From assembly GCF_014384795.1 (NCBI RefSeq), contig NZ_JACRSR010000005.1, forward strand, positions 1 to 64,000: a DNA stretch of 64,000 nt, in the 5' to 3' direction. Of the stretch, positions 31,330 to 39,193 are shown in pieces (position 1 is the stretch's first letter; the number at the start of each line of letters is the position of its first letter). The notes below the pieces were generated by a model. The model was not told where the DNA came from. It saw only the letters and a program-made list of their open reading frames with translations, and made no database searches. The stretch comes from Gehongia tenuis (lineage in GTDB: Bacteria; Bacillota; Clostridia; Christensenellales; NSJ-53). The position numbers and the translations under genes were made by a program.

Positions 31330-33059
31330 GCGATCTCCTCCTCCGAAAGCTGGGAGGCCACGATCTCGCGATAGACCTCACAGCCCTGCATCAATTCTTG
31401 ATGGGTGCCGATACCGGCGATCCTGCCGTCATCCAGCACCAGGATATGGTCGGCGTTCATGATGGAGGCCACCCGCTGTCCCACAATGATGACCGTGGCG
31501 TCCTCCGTCTCTTTGGCCAGATCCCGTCTCAGACTGGCTTCCGTCTTGAAATCCAGGGCGGAAAAGCTGTCGTCAAAAAGATTGATCTTGGCCTTCCGCA
31601 CCAGCGCCCGGGCGATGGAAAGACGCTGTCGCTGGCCGCCGGACACATTGGTGCCGCCCTGTTCAATCCTGGCCTCAAAGCCGCCCTCCATCTCCTCCAC
31701 AAAGCCGGAGGCCTGGGCGATGCTGGCGGCCTTATGCACCTCTTCGTCCGTGGCGTCCTGCTTGCCCTGGCAGATATTTTCCGACACCGTGCCCGCAAAA
31801 AGCACGGCCTTTTGCGGAACATAGGCGATACGGTCCCGAAGCTCCTGACGGGTCATATCCTTCACATTCACCCCATCGACCAGAATCTCACCCGATTCCG
31901 CATCATAAAAACGCAGGATCAGGTTGAGCAGCGTACTCTTGCCCGAACCGGTGCCGCCGATGATGGCCGTCACCTCGCCGGGCCCGGATCTGAAGGAGAT
32001 GTGCTCCAAAGTGGGCTCCTCGGCGCCGGGATAGCGAAAGGTCACATCCCGGAACTCCACACTCCCCCGCTGATCTTCCGCCGGCTTCTGCGGCAGTTCG
32101 GGGTCGTTAATCTCCGGCTTCATGCCCAGCACCTCGCTGATACGGCTGCCCGCCGCTGAAGCCCGGGGAAGCTGTACAAACAGCATGGTGGCCATCATGA
32201 GGGCCATCATGATCTGCATGCCGTACTGTATGAAAGCCATCAAATCGCCCACGCCGAGATCCATATTGACGACCCGGTGGCCGCCCACCCAGACCACGAC
32301 CACCGCCAGCATGTTCATACCGAACATGACCGCCGGCATCATGGCCGCCATGATGCGCTGAATGCGGATGGCCGTGCGGGTCAGATCGGTGTTGGCCTCG
32401 TCAAAGCGTTTCCGTTCATACTCATCCTTGTTGAAAGCCCGAATGACCCGAATGCCCGTCAGCTTTTCCCGGAGCACCAGGTTGATGCGGTCCACCTTCT
32501 TCTGCATCGATTTAAACAGCGGGAAGGTCCGGCCCGCAATGAGCATCACGATGATGAACAAAACGGCGATAATGCCGATAAGCACCCAGGTGAGCTGCCC
32601 ATCCTTGCCTGCCGCCATGATGATGCCGCCAACAGCCATCATGGGCGCCATCAGCATCATCCGCAGGAACATCACCAAAAACTGCTGCATTTGGGTGATG
32701 TCATTGGTGGTTCGGGTGACCAGAGAGGCGGTGCCGATCTGGTCAAATTCGTTCAATGTGTATTTTTCCACATGCTCAAAAACATCGTGGCGCACATCCT
32801 TGCAAAATCCTGCCGCCGTTCGGGAAGCCAAAAAGGCCGCACCAATGGTGGCAACGCTTCCGCCCACCGCGACCAGCAGCATGAGTCCGCCCTGCTTTAT
32901 GATGTAATTCGTACCCGCGCCGCCCGCGATGCCTTCGTCCACGATCCGCGACATGATATCCGGCATGTACAACTGAGCCAGGCACTGAAGAAAAACCAGT
33001 ACCAGCACGCCTGCAATGGCCCCAACATAGGATTTGAGGTACCTAAAGAGTTTTGTCAC
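31326..33059 (-). CDS. ABC exporter half-transporter with degenerate catalytic residue
   Basis: A 577-residue half-transporter with six membrane segments (about 15-300) and an ATPase domain. Walker A is GGTGSGKSTL and the signature is VSGGQRQRLS. Walker B is INLFDDSFSALD, with Asp where the catalytic Glu should be, and the H-loop reads VGQRVAS, with Gln for His. This asymmetry, together with the SQGQ signature in the partner, is typical of heterodimeric exporters such as LmrCD/BmrCD and TM287/288. GTG 33059 is the start, overlapping the marR stop, with GGAGATGATC before it. Confidence 0.9.
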   Translation of the reverse strand: MTKLFRYLKSYVGAIAGVLVLVFLQCLAQLYMPDIMSRIVDEGIAGGAGTNYIIKQGGLMLLVAVGGSVATIGAAFLASRTAAGFCKDVRHDVFEHVEKYTLNEFDQIGTASLVTRTTNDITQMQQFLVMFLRMMLMAPMMAVGGIIMAAGKDGQLTWVLIGIIAVLFIIVMLIAGRTFPLFKSMQKKVDRINLVLREKLTGIRVIRAFNKDEYERKRFDEANTDLTRTAIRIQRIMAAMMPAVMFGMNMLAVVVVWVGGHRVVNMDLGVGDLMAFIQYGMQIMMALMMATMLFVQLPRASAAGSRISEVLGMKPEINDPELPQKPAEDQRGSVEFRDVTFRYPGAEEPTLEHISFRSGPGEVTAIIGGTGSGKSTLLNLILRFYDAESGEILVDGVNVKDMTRQELRDRIAYVPQKAVLFAGTVSENICQGKQDATDEEVHKAASIAQASGFVEEMEGGFEARIEQGGTNVSGGQRQRLSIARALVRKAKINLFDDSFSALDFKTEASLRRDLAKETEDATVIIVGQRVASIMNADHILVLDDGRIAGIGTHQELMQGCEVYREIVASQLSEEEIA

Positions 33060-33532
33060 ACTTGATCATCTCCGATCTCGCCCTTTTTTATTTGACGGTG
33101 TCTCATATATTCCGCCGTTTTATTGAGCAGCCTTGCCAGTTCCTTGGCATCCTCGGGGCCCATGTATTGGATAAGGCCATGAAAGCGCTGCATGAGTTCC
33201 CTTCGCCCCCGCTCCATAATTTCGCTTCCCCGTTCGGTCAGCTTCACCAAAACCGCCCGGCGATCTTCAGGATCGATGCTCCGTTCCAAAAAGCCCTTCC
33301 GTTCCAACGAATTGATCATCTGGGTCACCGTGGGCGGGGCAACATCAAGGCGCCTGCTGAGTTGACTGACCTTTAACCCCTTTTCCCCTCCGTGGGCATG
33401 AAGCATGAGCAGAAGCGTTATCTCGCTGCGGCTCGCTCCAATCTTGGGTCCATGCTTTTCAACATGCAGTTTTTGAAAGGCATGAAAGGCCTCCATCAAC
33501 TGCCGAACTACCCCATTCATTTCCGGGTCCAC
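33056..33532 (-). CDS. MarR-family regulator of the ABC exporter
   Basis: A 158-residue winged-helix regulator. The core is SRSEITLLLMLHAHGGEKGLKVSQLSRRLDVAPPTVTQMINSLERKGFLERSIDPEDRRAVLVKLTERG, with the wing DPEDRRAVLV typical of MarR proteins. It heads the operon with both exporter genes, which suggests that the exporter's substrate or a related compound releases repression. GTG 33532 follows AAGGGGGCTGGG. An inverted repeat overlapping its own promoter is its probable operator. Confidence 0.9.
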   Translation of the reverse strand: MDPEMNGVVRQLMEAFHAFQKLHVEKHGPKIGASRSEITLLLMLHAHGGEKGLKVSQLSRRLDVAPPTVTQMINSLERKGFLERSIDPEDRRAVLVKLTERGSEIMERGRRELMQRFHGLIQYMGPEDAKELARLLNKTAEYMRHRQIKKGEIGDDQV

Positions 33533-33556
33533 GATATCCCAGCCCCCTTCATATGC

Positions 33557-33614
33557 TTAGGCATTTAATTTATTTGCCTAACTAATTATATGAATCCTTC
33601 CATACTTTTGTCAA
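33557..33614 (-). promoter_or_regulatory. marR-exporter promoter and MarR-type operator
   Basis: Minus-strand TTGACA (33614-33609), an 18-base spacer and TATAAT (33590-33585). Immediately downstream is TTAGGCA-N11-TGCCTAA (33557-33581), a 25-bp near-palindrome covering the transcription start. Confidence 0.8.
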
Positions 33615-33634
33615 ACCATTTTCCTGAGTAAACA

Positions 33635-33663
33635 TTTACAAAGCTCCATCTCCCCCCTATAAT
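33635..33663 (+). promoter_or_regulatory. Promoter of the tyrosine phosphatase gene
   Basis: TTTACA (33635-33640), a 17-base spacer and TATAAT (33658-33663), 31 bases before the ATG. It is divergent from and close to the marR promoter. Confidence 0.8.
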
Positions 33664-33694
33664 AGGTAGTATCAGTTCACGAAAGGAGATAGCT

Positions 33695-34396
33695 ATGTTT
33701 TATCGCAGACTGCCCCTTGAAAAATGCGTCAATGTCCGGGACTTGGGAGGCTACCCGGCCCAAAAGGGCACGGCCACCCAATTCGGCCGCTTCCTTCGGG
33801 GCGATGCGCTCTATGACCTATCCCAGTCGGATCTTCGTTTCCTGTGGGATTACGGCGTCAGGAACGTCTTTGACCTCAGGGGAAACGCGGAAAAGGAAAC
33901 GGAGCCCAATGCCTTCAAGGGCGTGCCCGGGGTTACGGTATATGACATTTGTCTATGGGATACCGATGCCTATGCCGATACGGTGCATCTCATCTCCAAC
34001 GGCATGGGTGATTTCTATGTAGCGCTGGCGGACCGTTATCCGGACAACCTGGGCAGGCTTTTCACGCTGATGGCGGAGTGCGAAGGCGGCATATTGTTTC
34101 ACTGCTCCGCGGGCAAGGATCGAACCGGTGTGACAGCGGCCCTGCTCCTTGGACTTGTTGGCGTGGCATATAACGATATTGTGGCCAATTATCAGGTAAG
34201 CAACACCTACATCCGGGTCAATTCCCAGCGTCCCGCTCTCCGGAACGTGCCCATGAACGCCCTCAGTTCCGACGCTTCCTACATTGAACAATTCCTCGAT
34301 TTTATAAAGGAGAGGGGCGGCGCCCGGGAGTTCTTGAAAAGCACCGGCGTGTCCGAGACAAACCTGAACCGGTTGGCGGAAAAACTGGTGACTTGA
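33695..34396 (+). CDS. Tyrosine-protein phosphatase (dual-specificity-like)
   Basis: A 233-residue protein of the bacterial tyrosine/serine phosphatase family related to lipid-acting LipA/MptpB enzymes. The P-loop HCSAGKDRTG spans residues 136-145 with nucleophile Cys137 and Arg143. The N-terminal NVRDLGGY (residues 13-20) is the family hallmark, and a long C-terminal helical region follows. The extra Lys-Asp in AGKDR is associated with enzymes acting on phosphoinositide-like substrates as well as phosphotyrosine. It lacks a signal peptide, so it acts in the cytoplasm or is exported non-classically. AAAGGAGATAGCT precedes the ATG. A terminator follows. Confidence 0.88.
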   Translation: MFYRRLPLEKCVNVRDLGGYPAQKGTATQFGRFLRGDALYDLSQSDLRFLWDYGVRNVFDLRGNAEKETEPNAFKGVPGVTVYDICLWDTDAYADTVHLISNGMGDFYVALADRYPDNLGRLFTLMAECEGGILFHCSAGKDRTGVTAALLLGLVGVAYNDIVANYQVSNTYIRVNSQRPALRNVPMNALSSDASYIEQFLDFIKERGGAREFLKSTGVSETNLNRLAEKLVT

Positions 34397-34415
34397 CAAT
34401 CCAATTTGCGAGGGG

Positions 34416-34444
34416 AGCGCCGGCTCGGGCCGGCGCTTTTTTTC
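34416..34444 (+). terminator. Terminator of the phosphatase gene
   Basis: AGCGCCGGC-TCGG-GCCGGCGCT followed by seven or more T. Confidence 0.9.
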
Positions 34445-34505
34445 GAAGGGTTTCTTCCAGATTCCCTCGTCCAATGTAAAAAAGATTACAAAAGAGGGAT
34501 TTGGA

Positions 34506-35765
34506 ATGTCATCTGTCACACGAAATGCCGGCAGCCTGTTTGTGGAAGCAGTACTGCTCATCTCCCTGGGTGGATATATGCTCACCTATGGCGGAATTTT
34601 TATGGTATTTTTTCATATTTTATCGGTGCTGCTGCCCCTGGTTCTGGGTACGGTGGGCATCTATCGCTGCGTTTTTGAAAATACTGCATCTTTGGGATCA
34701 AGGCTATGGAAAAATTTTGTCCTCATTCTGATCTCTCTGGCCATCCTTATTTTCAGGGATGCCTATTTCACTCTTTTCCCCATTTTGCTGACCCTGTATG
34801 TTTTAGCCATCCTGGCCATCCGCGGCATGGACTATGCTGTGTACCGGCACCAGCGGGTACCCGCAAGACCCGTTCTCTTCAGCGCCCTTGCGGGTATTCT
34901 TGGAATCATCATCTTTGCCTGTGCGGCCCGCATTATCGGCATCCGCACCGTCATAACCCTTTCGGCTCTCCATGGAATTGTCTACGGGCTTTACACACTT
35001 TGGAACGCATTTTCCATGGCGGTCATCGCGCCCGATCTGCCCCGGTTTCGCCCCCGGCACCGCATGCTGCCTCCCCTTTTCATCACCACCTTTCTGCCCT
35101 ATGGAATGCTCCGCCTGATGCGGAGCTCACCCAAGGCTAAGGTCCTGTTGGAGGAAAACGCACGCCATTGCAGTGCCAACGGCCCGGCGGACATGGAGGT
35201 GCTCATTCACGTGACCAAAAAGGATTTCGGTATCGTGGGCCACGTGGATTTCGTTTTTGAAGGAACCGTCTATTCCTATGGAAGCTTCGACGATAGCTCT
35301 CACCGTCTAAACGGCGCTCTCGGCGACGGCGTCCTTATGATGGCTGAAAGCAAAACGGAATATATCCGTTTTTGTCAAAGCTTCAGCGAAAAAACTCTCT
35401 TCACCTATGGACTTAAGCTCACCGAGGAGCAAAAAGCAAAGGTGCGTTTGAAACTGGACCGGATCATGATGGAGACCGAGCCCTGGCAGGCTCCCATCCG
35501 GCACAATCCGGCGGCGGGCGACTATGCCAGCACCATGACGCGTGCCTTTGGCGCTTCCTATCGCCGCTTCACCGGGGGACGCTTCAAAACCTATTTTATT
35601 CTTCGCACCAATTGTTCCTTTTTCCTTGAAGAGATCCTGGACGCCGTGGGGTTCGAGGCTCCGGGCTGGCTGGGTATTCCCACACCGGGCAGCTATTACA
35701 GCCTCCTGGAACAGTATTTTTTGGAACCCCAAACCCCGGTGGTGGCCAAGCATCTCTACGCTTGA
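34506..35765 (+). CDS. Membrane protein with C-terminal permuted NlpC/LRAT-like hydrolase-type domain
   Basis: A 419-residue protein. Residues 1-205 form about six membrane helices in two groups (9-54, 70-108, 123-205). The soluble C-terminal half starts near 230 with EVLIHVTKKDFGIVGHVDFVFEGTVYSYGSFDD and ends with FILRTNCSFFLEEILDAVGF. The order His246 (GHVDF) before Cys370 (TNCSFF) recalls the circularly permuted NlpC/P60 superfamily (LRAT/H-Rev107, YiiX, DUF4105 type), where a Cys in an NC motif follows the His. I infer an amidase, acyltransferase or thiol hydrolase activity tied to the membrane. AGAGGGATTTGG precedes ATG 34506. No family name is certain. Confidence 0.6.
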   Translation: MSSVTRNAGSLFVEAVLLISLGGYMLTYGGIFMVFFHILSVLLPLVLGTVGIYRCVFENTASLGSRLWKNFVLILISLAILIFRDAYFTLFPILLTLYVLAILAIRGMDYAVYRHQRVPARPVLFSALAGILGIIIFACAARIIGIRTVITLSALHGIVYGLYTLWNAFSMAVIAPDLPRFRPRHRMLPPLFITTFLPYGMLRLMRSSPKAKVLLEENARHCSANGPADMEVLIHVTKKDFGIVGHVDFVFEGTVYSYGSFDDSSHRLNGALGDGVLMMAESKTEYIRFCQSFSEKTLFTYGLKLTEEQKAKVRLKLDRIMMETEPWQAPIRHNPAAGDYASTMTRAFGASYRRFTGGRFKTYFILRTNCSFFLEEILDAVGFEAPGWLGIPTPGSYYSLLEQYFLEPQTPVVAKHLYA

Positions 35766-35855
35766 CTTCATGGGGCTCCATTGACTTTGATGGAGGAATG
35801 GCATACGATGCAGATGAAGCGGCACCATTCTCCGCCATCAAAAGGAGGCATTCCC

Positions 35856-36950
35856 ATGAAAATTCAGGCACTCCCCCAATCGATCATCAATCCGGCACTC
35901 AAGGTCAGGGACGATATCAAATCGGATTTCGTCCTGAAGGCCCTCATCCTTGCCAATGATGGGACGGGGCCGCTGACGATTACAAAATTGACCTATGGTC
36001 TGGTGGCCTTAAACCAACTGGTCAAGGAGATCGTCTATCCTGGGGATGCCCTTACGGAAAGGCTTGAGGACGGCTATCAGCAAATCGTCTCAAACGATCC
36101 ATGGATCCTGAAATCAATGCTGGGCTCCTCCATCCGCTGGCGACCCGAAGTAATGAGCAAAACCCGGGTCCTGCAGCCCGGTCAGGAGGCCGTACTTCTC
36201 AATGAATATTTCATTGCCGTCGCCGCCCAGCCCATCGATGCCGTGGAAATCCGCGTTCAGTACCAGCAAAACGGCATTGAGGCCAGCGAACGGCTCGTTC
36301 TGCCAGTGACAGACTATCACACCCGAAATGCTTACACCTTCCCCCTCAAGGGTGTGTGGCAGGTCAGCGGCAATTACGACTTTTACTTTGGCCATCGCAC
36401 CCATTACGCTCTGGAATTCTCCATTGATATGGAAAAACTCAATAACGACGGCATGCTCAAATGGAAGGATGCCATGGCAAACGAGGACTTCGTCTCCTAC
36501 GGCCAGCAGGTTTTTGCCATCGGTGACGGCGAGGTGGTGGATTGTTTCAACGATGCCCACTGGCGCATCCTCTTCCATGATGATTTTGCCGACAAGGAGA
36601 AAAGAAGGATGCTGAAACAAATGGAGGAGCAAGTGGGGCGCATGCCCCTTCAATACGGCAACTATGTGGTTTTAAAGCATGCTCACGGAGAATACTCCGT
36701 CTATGCCCACATGATTGAGGGCAGCGTGGCCGTGCAAAAAGGAAACCACGTGCGGCAGGGCGACGTGCTGGGGCGCGTCGGCAATGTGGGCTTTTCCACC
36801 GGTCCCCATCTGCACTTTCATTTGATGGATGGGCCGGATGTTTACAGCGCAAGAGGGCTCCCCTGTCATTTCACAAATCTAATGGACTGCCGCAGAAATC
36901 CCCTGTCCCTTATTCAGCAGGAATACACATTGGTGATGGCTAAGCCGTAA
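35856..36950 (+). CDS. Atypical M23 (LytM-type) peptidase-like protein, no signal peptide
   Basis: A 364-residue protein. Residues 1-155 form a beta-rich N-terminal domain of unknown type (ALILANDGTGPLTITKLTYGLV). The C-terminal LytM domain has GNYVVLKHAHGEYSVYAHM (His285), VRQGDVLGRVGNVGFSTGPHLHFHL (His318/His320). The first zinc motif is GHRTHYALEFSID: a normal HxxxD would read H183 with Glu187, so Asp is replaced by Glu, or Asp191 substitutes. I see no export signal, so it may be cytoplasmic or not a peptidoglycan enzyme. AAAGGAGG lies before ATG 35856. It starts 90 bases after the membrane protein gene. Confidence 0.8.
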   Translation: MKIQALPQSIINPALKVRDDIKSDFVLKALILANDGTGPLTITKLTYGLVALNQLVKEIVYPGDALTERLEDGYQQIVSNDPWILKSMLGSSIRWRPEVMSKTRVLQPGQEAVLLNEYFIAVAAQPIDAVEIRVQYQQNGIEASERLVLPVTDYHTRNAYTFPLKGVWQVSGNYDFYFGHRTHYALEFSIDMEKLNNDGMLKWKDAMANEDFVSYGQQVFAIGDGEVVDCFNDAHWRILFHDDFADKEKRRMLKQMEEQVGRMPLQYGNYVVLKHAHGEYSVYAHMIEGSVAVQKGNHVRQGDVLGRVGNVGFSTGPHLHFHLMDGPDVYSARGLPCHFTNLMDCRRNPLSLIQQEYTLVMAKP

Positions 36951-36984
36951 AATACTTCTGTTATAAAATATAAAGCAAAGTTTA

Positions 36985-37013
36985 TTGAAAAAAATTTTTC
37001 TGTCCGATACAAT
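36985..37013 (+). promoter_or_regulatory. Promoter of the TIM-barrel isomerase gene
   Basis: TTGAAA (36985-36990), a 17-base spacer and TACAAT (37008-37013), about 65 bases before the ATG at 37078. Confidence 0.7.
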
Positions 37014-37077
37014 GTGTACGTATATAAGCTCTGCCGTCGTGTGCAGTGCCATGCAGCTACAATTAGGGGGGAATACG

Positions 37078-37839
37078 ATGAAAACGAAAATAGGCTTTCA
37101 ACTCTCAAGCATAACGCCCTACCTTGACACCGAGGAACATATCAAGGATTCCTTAAGCAAAATAGCGCAAATTGGTTATAAATTCGTTCAGCTTCAGGGA
37201 GTTCCGGCCCAGATTGACAATCAATTTCTTGCCGGGGAATTGAAACGGAACGGCTTGGTCTGTGTTGCAACCCAGGAGGACTATCCTTTCGGTTTTGGCG
37301 AAAACCCCGGGGCGGCAATTGAACGGGCTGTCGCTTGCGGGTGCCAATATCTCGCTTTTGCCTTGATTCCCCGGGATGTCAATGATACGGATAAGCTAAA
37401 AGCGTTTGCTGAAAAAATGGGTGCGATTGAGGAAATGGTCAAAAAGGCCGGGCTGATTTTTTCTTTCCATCCCGTTGGAAGCGACTACCGTGAAATGGAG
37501 GGTGTTCCGGTTTTTCAGCGCCTGCTGAAGCTCATGCCGGATCTGCATTTGACATTCTGCCTTCAATCCGCCTTTGGAAGCACTACCAAGATCGAGGATG
37601 TTTTCAAGAAGTACGAGGGTAAGATGGAACTTGTCCACTTCAAGGACAACATCATACTCCCCGATGGCAGCAACCAACTCGTGCCACTGGGCGAAGGCCT
37701 GCACGATTGGAAACCCTACTATGAAATGTGTAATATGCATGCGGTAGAATATGTTTTTGCGGAACAGGAACGCTGGACGCGGGATGCCTTCGACTGCGCT
37801 CAAGCGTCCTATGACTACCTTTTGAAATTGCAGCAATAA
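37078..37839 (+). CDS. Sugar phosphate isomerase/epimerase-like TIM barrel
   Basis: A 253-residue protein of the xylose isomerase-like/AP endonuclease 2 superfamily. It begins with a hydrophobic strand (KTKIGFQLSSITPYL), and further barrel strands carry metal or substrate residues: KAGLIFSFHPVGSDY (His), LVHFKDNIILPDG (His/Lys/Asp) and AVEYVFAEQERW (Glu). Related enzymes isomerise or epimerise sugars or inositols. The substrate is unknown. TTAGGGGGGAATACG precedes ATG 37078. It stands alone with its own promoter and terminator. Confidence 0.85.
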   Translation: MKTKIGFQLSSITPYLDTEEHIKDSLSKIAQIGYKFVQLQGVPAQIDNQFLAGELKRNGLVCVATQEDYPFGFGENPGAAIERAVACGCQYLAFALIPRDVNDTDKLKAFAEKMGAIEEMVKKAGLIFSFHPVGSDYREMEGVPVFQRLLKLMPDLHLTFCLQSAFGSTTKIEDVFKKYEGKMELVHFKDNIILPDGSNQLVPLGEGLHDWKPYYEMCNMHAVEYVFAEQERWTRDAFDCAQASYDYLLKLQQ

Positions 37840-37846
37840 AAGCCGT

Positions 37847-37883
37847 AAAAAATAGCTCTTCGGTACGCCGGAGGGCTATTTTT
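37847..37883 (+). terminator. Terminator between convergent genes
   Basis: AAAAATAGC-TCTTCGG-TACG-CCGGAGG-GCTATTTTT, ending the isomerase gene and probably gerB on the other strand. Confidence 0.85.
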
Positions 37884-38967
37884 ATATCTTTTTTCGGATC
37901 TTGCCCACGATGAGCACAAGAACGGGAACGGCAAACTCCATGGTCAGCTGAATGGGCATCAGCACGTCGCTGGAGAGATTCTCCAGTTCCTTTTTGTCCC
38001 TTGCAATGAAAAGAAACGCGCAGAGCATAAACAGCAGTATGGGGGTGATCATCTGCCGGTCCATCCGCATCTTAAACACCCGGCCAAACAGCTCCTTGGC
38101 AATGATGGCCAGCAGCGTAATCTGCATGAAGTCAATACCAATCCAGAGGGAGAGGATGAAGGCGTCAAAACGCTCGATGATTCCAAAGAAGGACAGATTC
38201 TTGACCATCATGAAAAAGGGCATGGGCATTCTGGCGGTGACGGAGGAACCCAATACGCCCACCACGGTGATCAAAAGAATAAGCGTGACTAAGCCAATGG
38301 TGAGCATGGCCCGAAGCCCATGTTTTTTCATCTGATCTTTGCCCACTATCTGCCGTCCCAGAAACATCACCAGCACCACATTGCCCCATACCCCTGCAAT
38401 GGTATAGGATCCCAAAGCAGCGTCGGCCGCGTCCTGGAGAACGATGGGATAGAGGTTCTCCAGCTTCACATTGAACAGGGCAAGCGCAAAGTGCAGCGCA
38501 AAAACCACCATGATGATCCCAAAAAGAAGCTGACCCAGCCGGGCGAAGGAAACCAGGCCGCCCCGTGCGACAAAATAGACGACCGCCAGCATGATCACGC
38601 CCAGCATGAGGATGGATACGTTGGGCAGAATGGTGGAAAGCACCCGCTCCGCATAGAATCTCAGCGCAACGATCAGCTGCAGCATCACCTGAAAAAGGTA
38701 TATTCCCATGACGATGCGTCCCACAGTATTGCCTAGAGCCTTACACAATATATCGGCAAGACTTCCCTGGTCCGTCTTAAAAAAACGGGCCAGAATAAAA
38801 ATAAGCAGAATACCCGGAATGGACGCCGCCACCGGTACCAGCCAGGCGGCCTTGCCCGCCATGGCCGCCGCAGCCTGCGGCGCAACACGGATGGTCGGGG
38901 CCAGAACCCAAAGCAGGTACAAAATCATGGCCTGTTTCAGCGAGATCTTCTTGTTATCCTCTAACAT
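37882..38967 (-). CDS. gerB: GerAB-family germinant receptor B subunit
   Basis: A 361-residue membrane protein of the GerAB amino acid permease-like family, with about ten membrane helices (first helix near MILYLLWVLAPTIRVAPQAAAAMAG). It forms the germinant-binding subunit of a spore inner-membrane receptor. GGGGTGAAGCG precedes ATG 38967, and the longer frame to 39051 lies in the preceding gene. It is fourth in the gerA-gerC-small-gerB operon. The germinant cannot be read from sequence. Confidence 0.9.
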   Translation of the reverse strand: MLEDNKKISLKQAMILYLLWVLAPTIRVAPQAAAAMAGKAAWLVPVAASIPGILLIFILARFFKTDQGSLADILCKALGNTVGRIVMGIYLFQVMLQLIVALRFYAERVLSTILPNVSILMLGVIMLAVVYFVARGGLVSFARLGQLLFGIIMVVFALHFALALFNVKLENLYPIVLQDAADAALGSYTIAGVWGNVVLVMFLGRQIVGKDQMKKHGLRAMLTIGLVTLILLITVVGVLGSSVTARMPMPFFMMVKNLSFFGIIERFDAFILSLWIGIDFMQITLLAIIAKELFGRVFKMRMDRQMITPILLFMLCAFLFIARDKKELENLSSDVLMPIQLTMEFAVPVLVLIVGKIRKKI

Positions 38968-38971
38968 CGCT

Positions 38972-39190
38972 TCACCCCTTGATCCCAAGTAAATTGAACA
39001 GATGCTCGGATACGCTGGGCTGATATACATCCTGCACATAGATGATGCCAATCAGGACGGCAAGGAGCATCAAGGCGCTGTAAACCACCTTGTCCACCGT
39101 CTTCGCATTGCCCTTTTTCATCATGGAAAAATCATAAAAGGCGCCTATCAGTGCAACGAATATAATGACCGCCAAGCTTGTCGTTGTCAT
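38972..39190 (-). CDS. Small two-helix protein, candidate germinant receptor D subunit
   Basis: A 72-residue protein with two membrane helices: SLAVIIFVALIGAFYDFSMM and VVYSALMLLAVLIGIIYVQDVY, separated by a short positive loop (KKGNAKTVDK). Small two-helix proteins are encoded in or near many gerA operons of Bacillus and called D subunits, which modulate receptor activity. This gene lies three bases after gerC and five before gerB, so it is certainly part of the operon. Homology to known D subunits is my inference from topology and position. Confidence 0.7.
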   Translation of the reverse strand: MTTTSLAVIIFVALIGAFYDFSMMKKGNAKTVDKVVYSALMLLAVLIGIIYVQDVYQPSVSEHLFNLLGIKG

Positions 39191-39193
39191 GGC

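Noticed and set aside
29623..31374. A long plus-strand open frame opposite the ABC exporter gene
   Set aside because: It lacks domain features, contains His-rich antisense composition, and the minus strand encodes complete Walker motifs.
36985..37077. A longer protein from ATG 36985 for the TIM-barrel isomerase
   Set aside because: The upstream residues come from the promoter and leader. GGGGGG before ATG 37078 and the family-like start support the shorter form.
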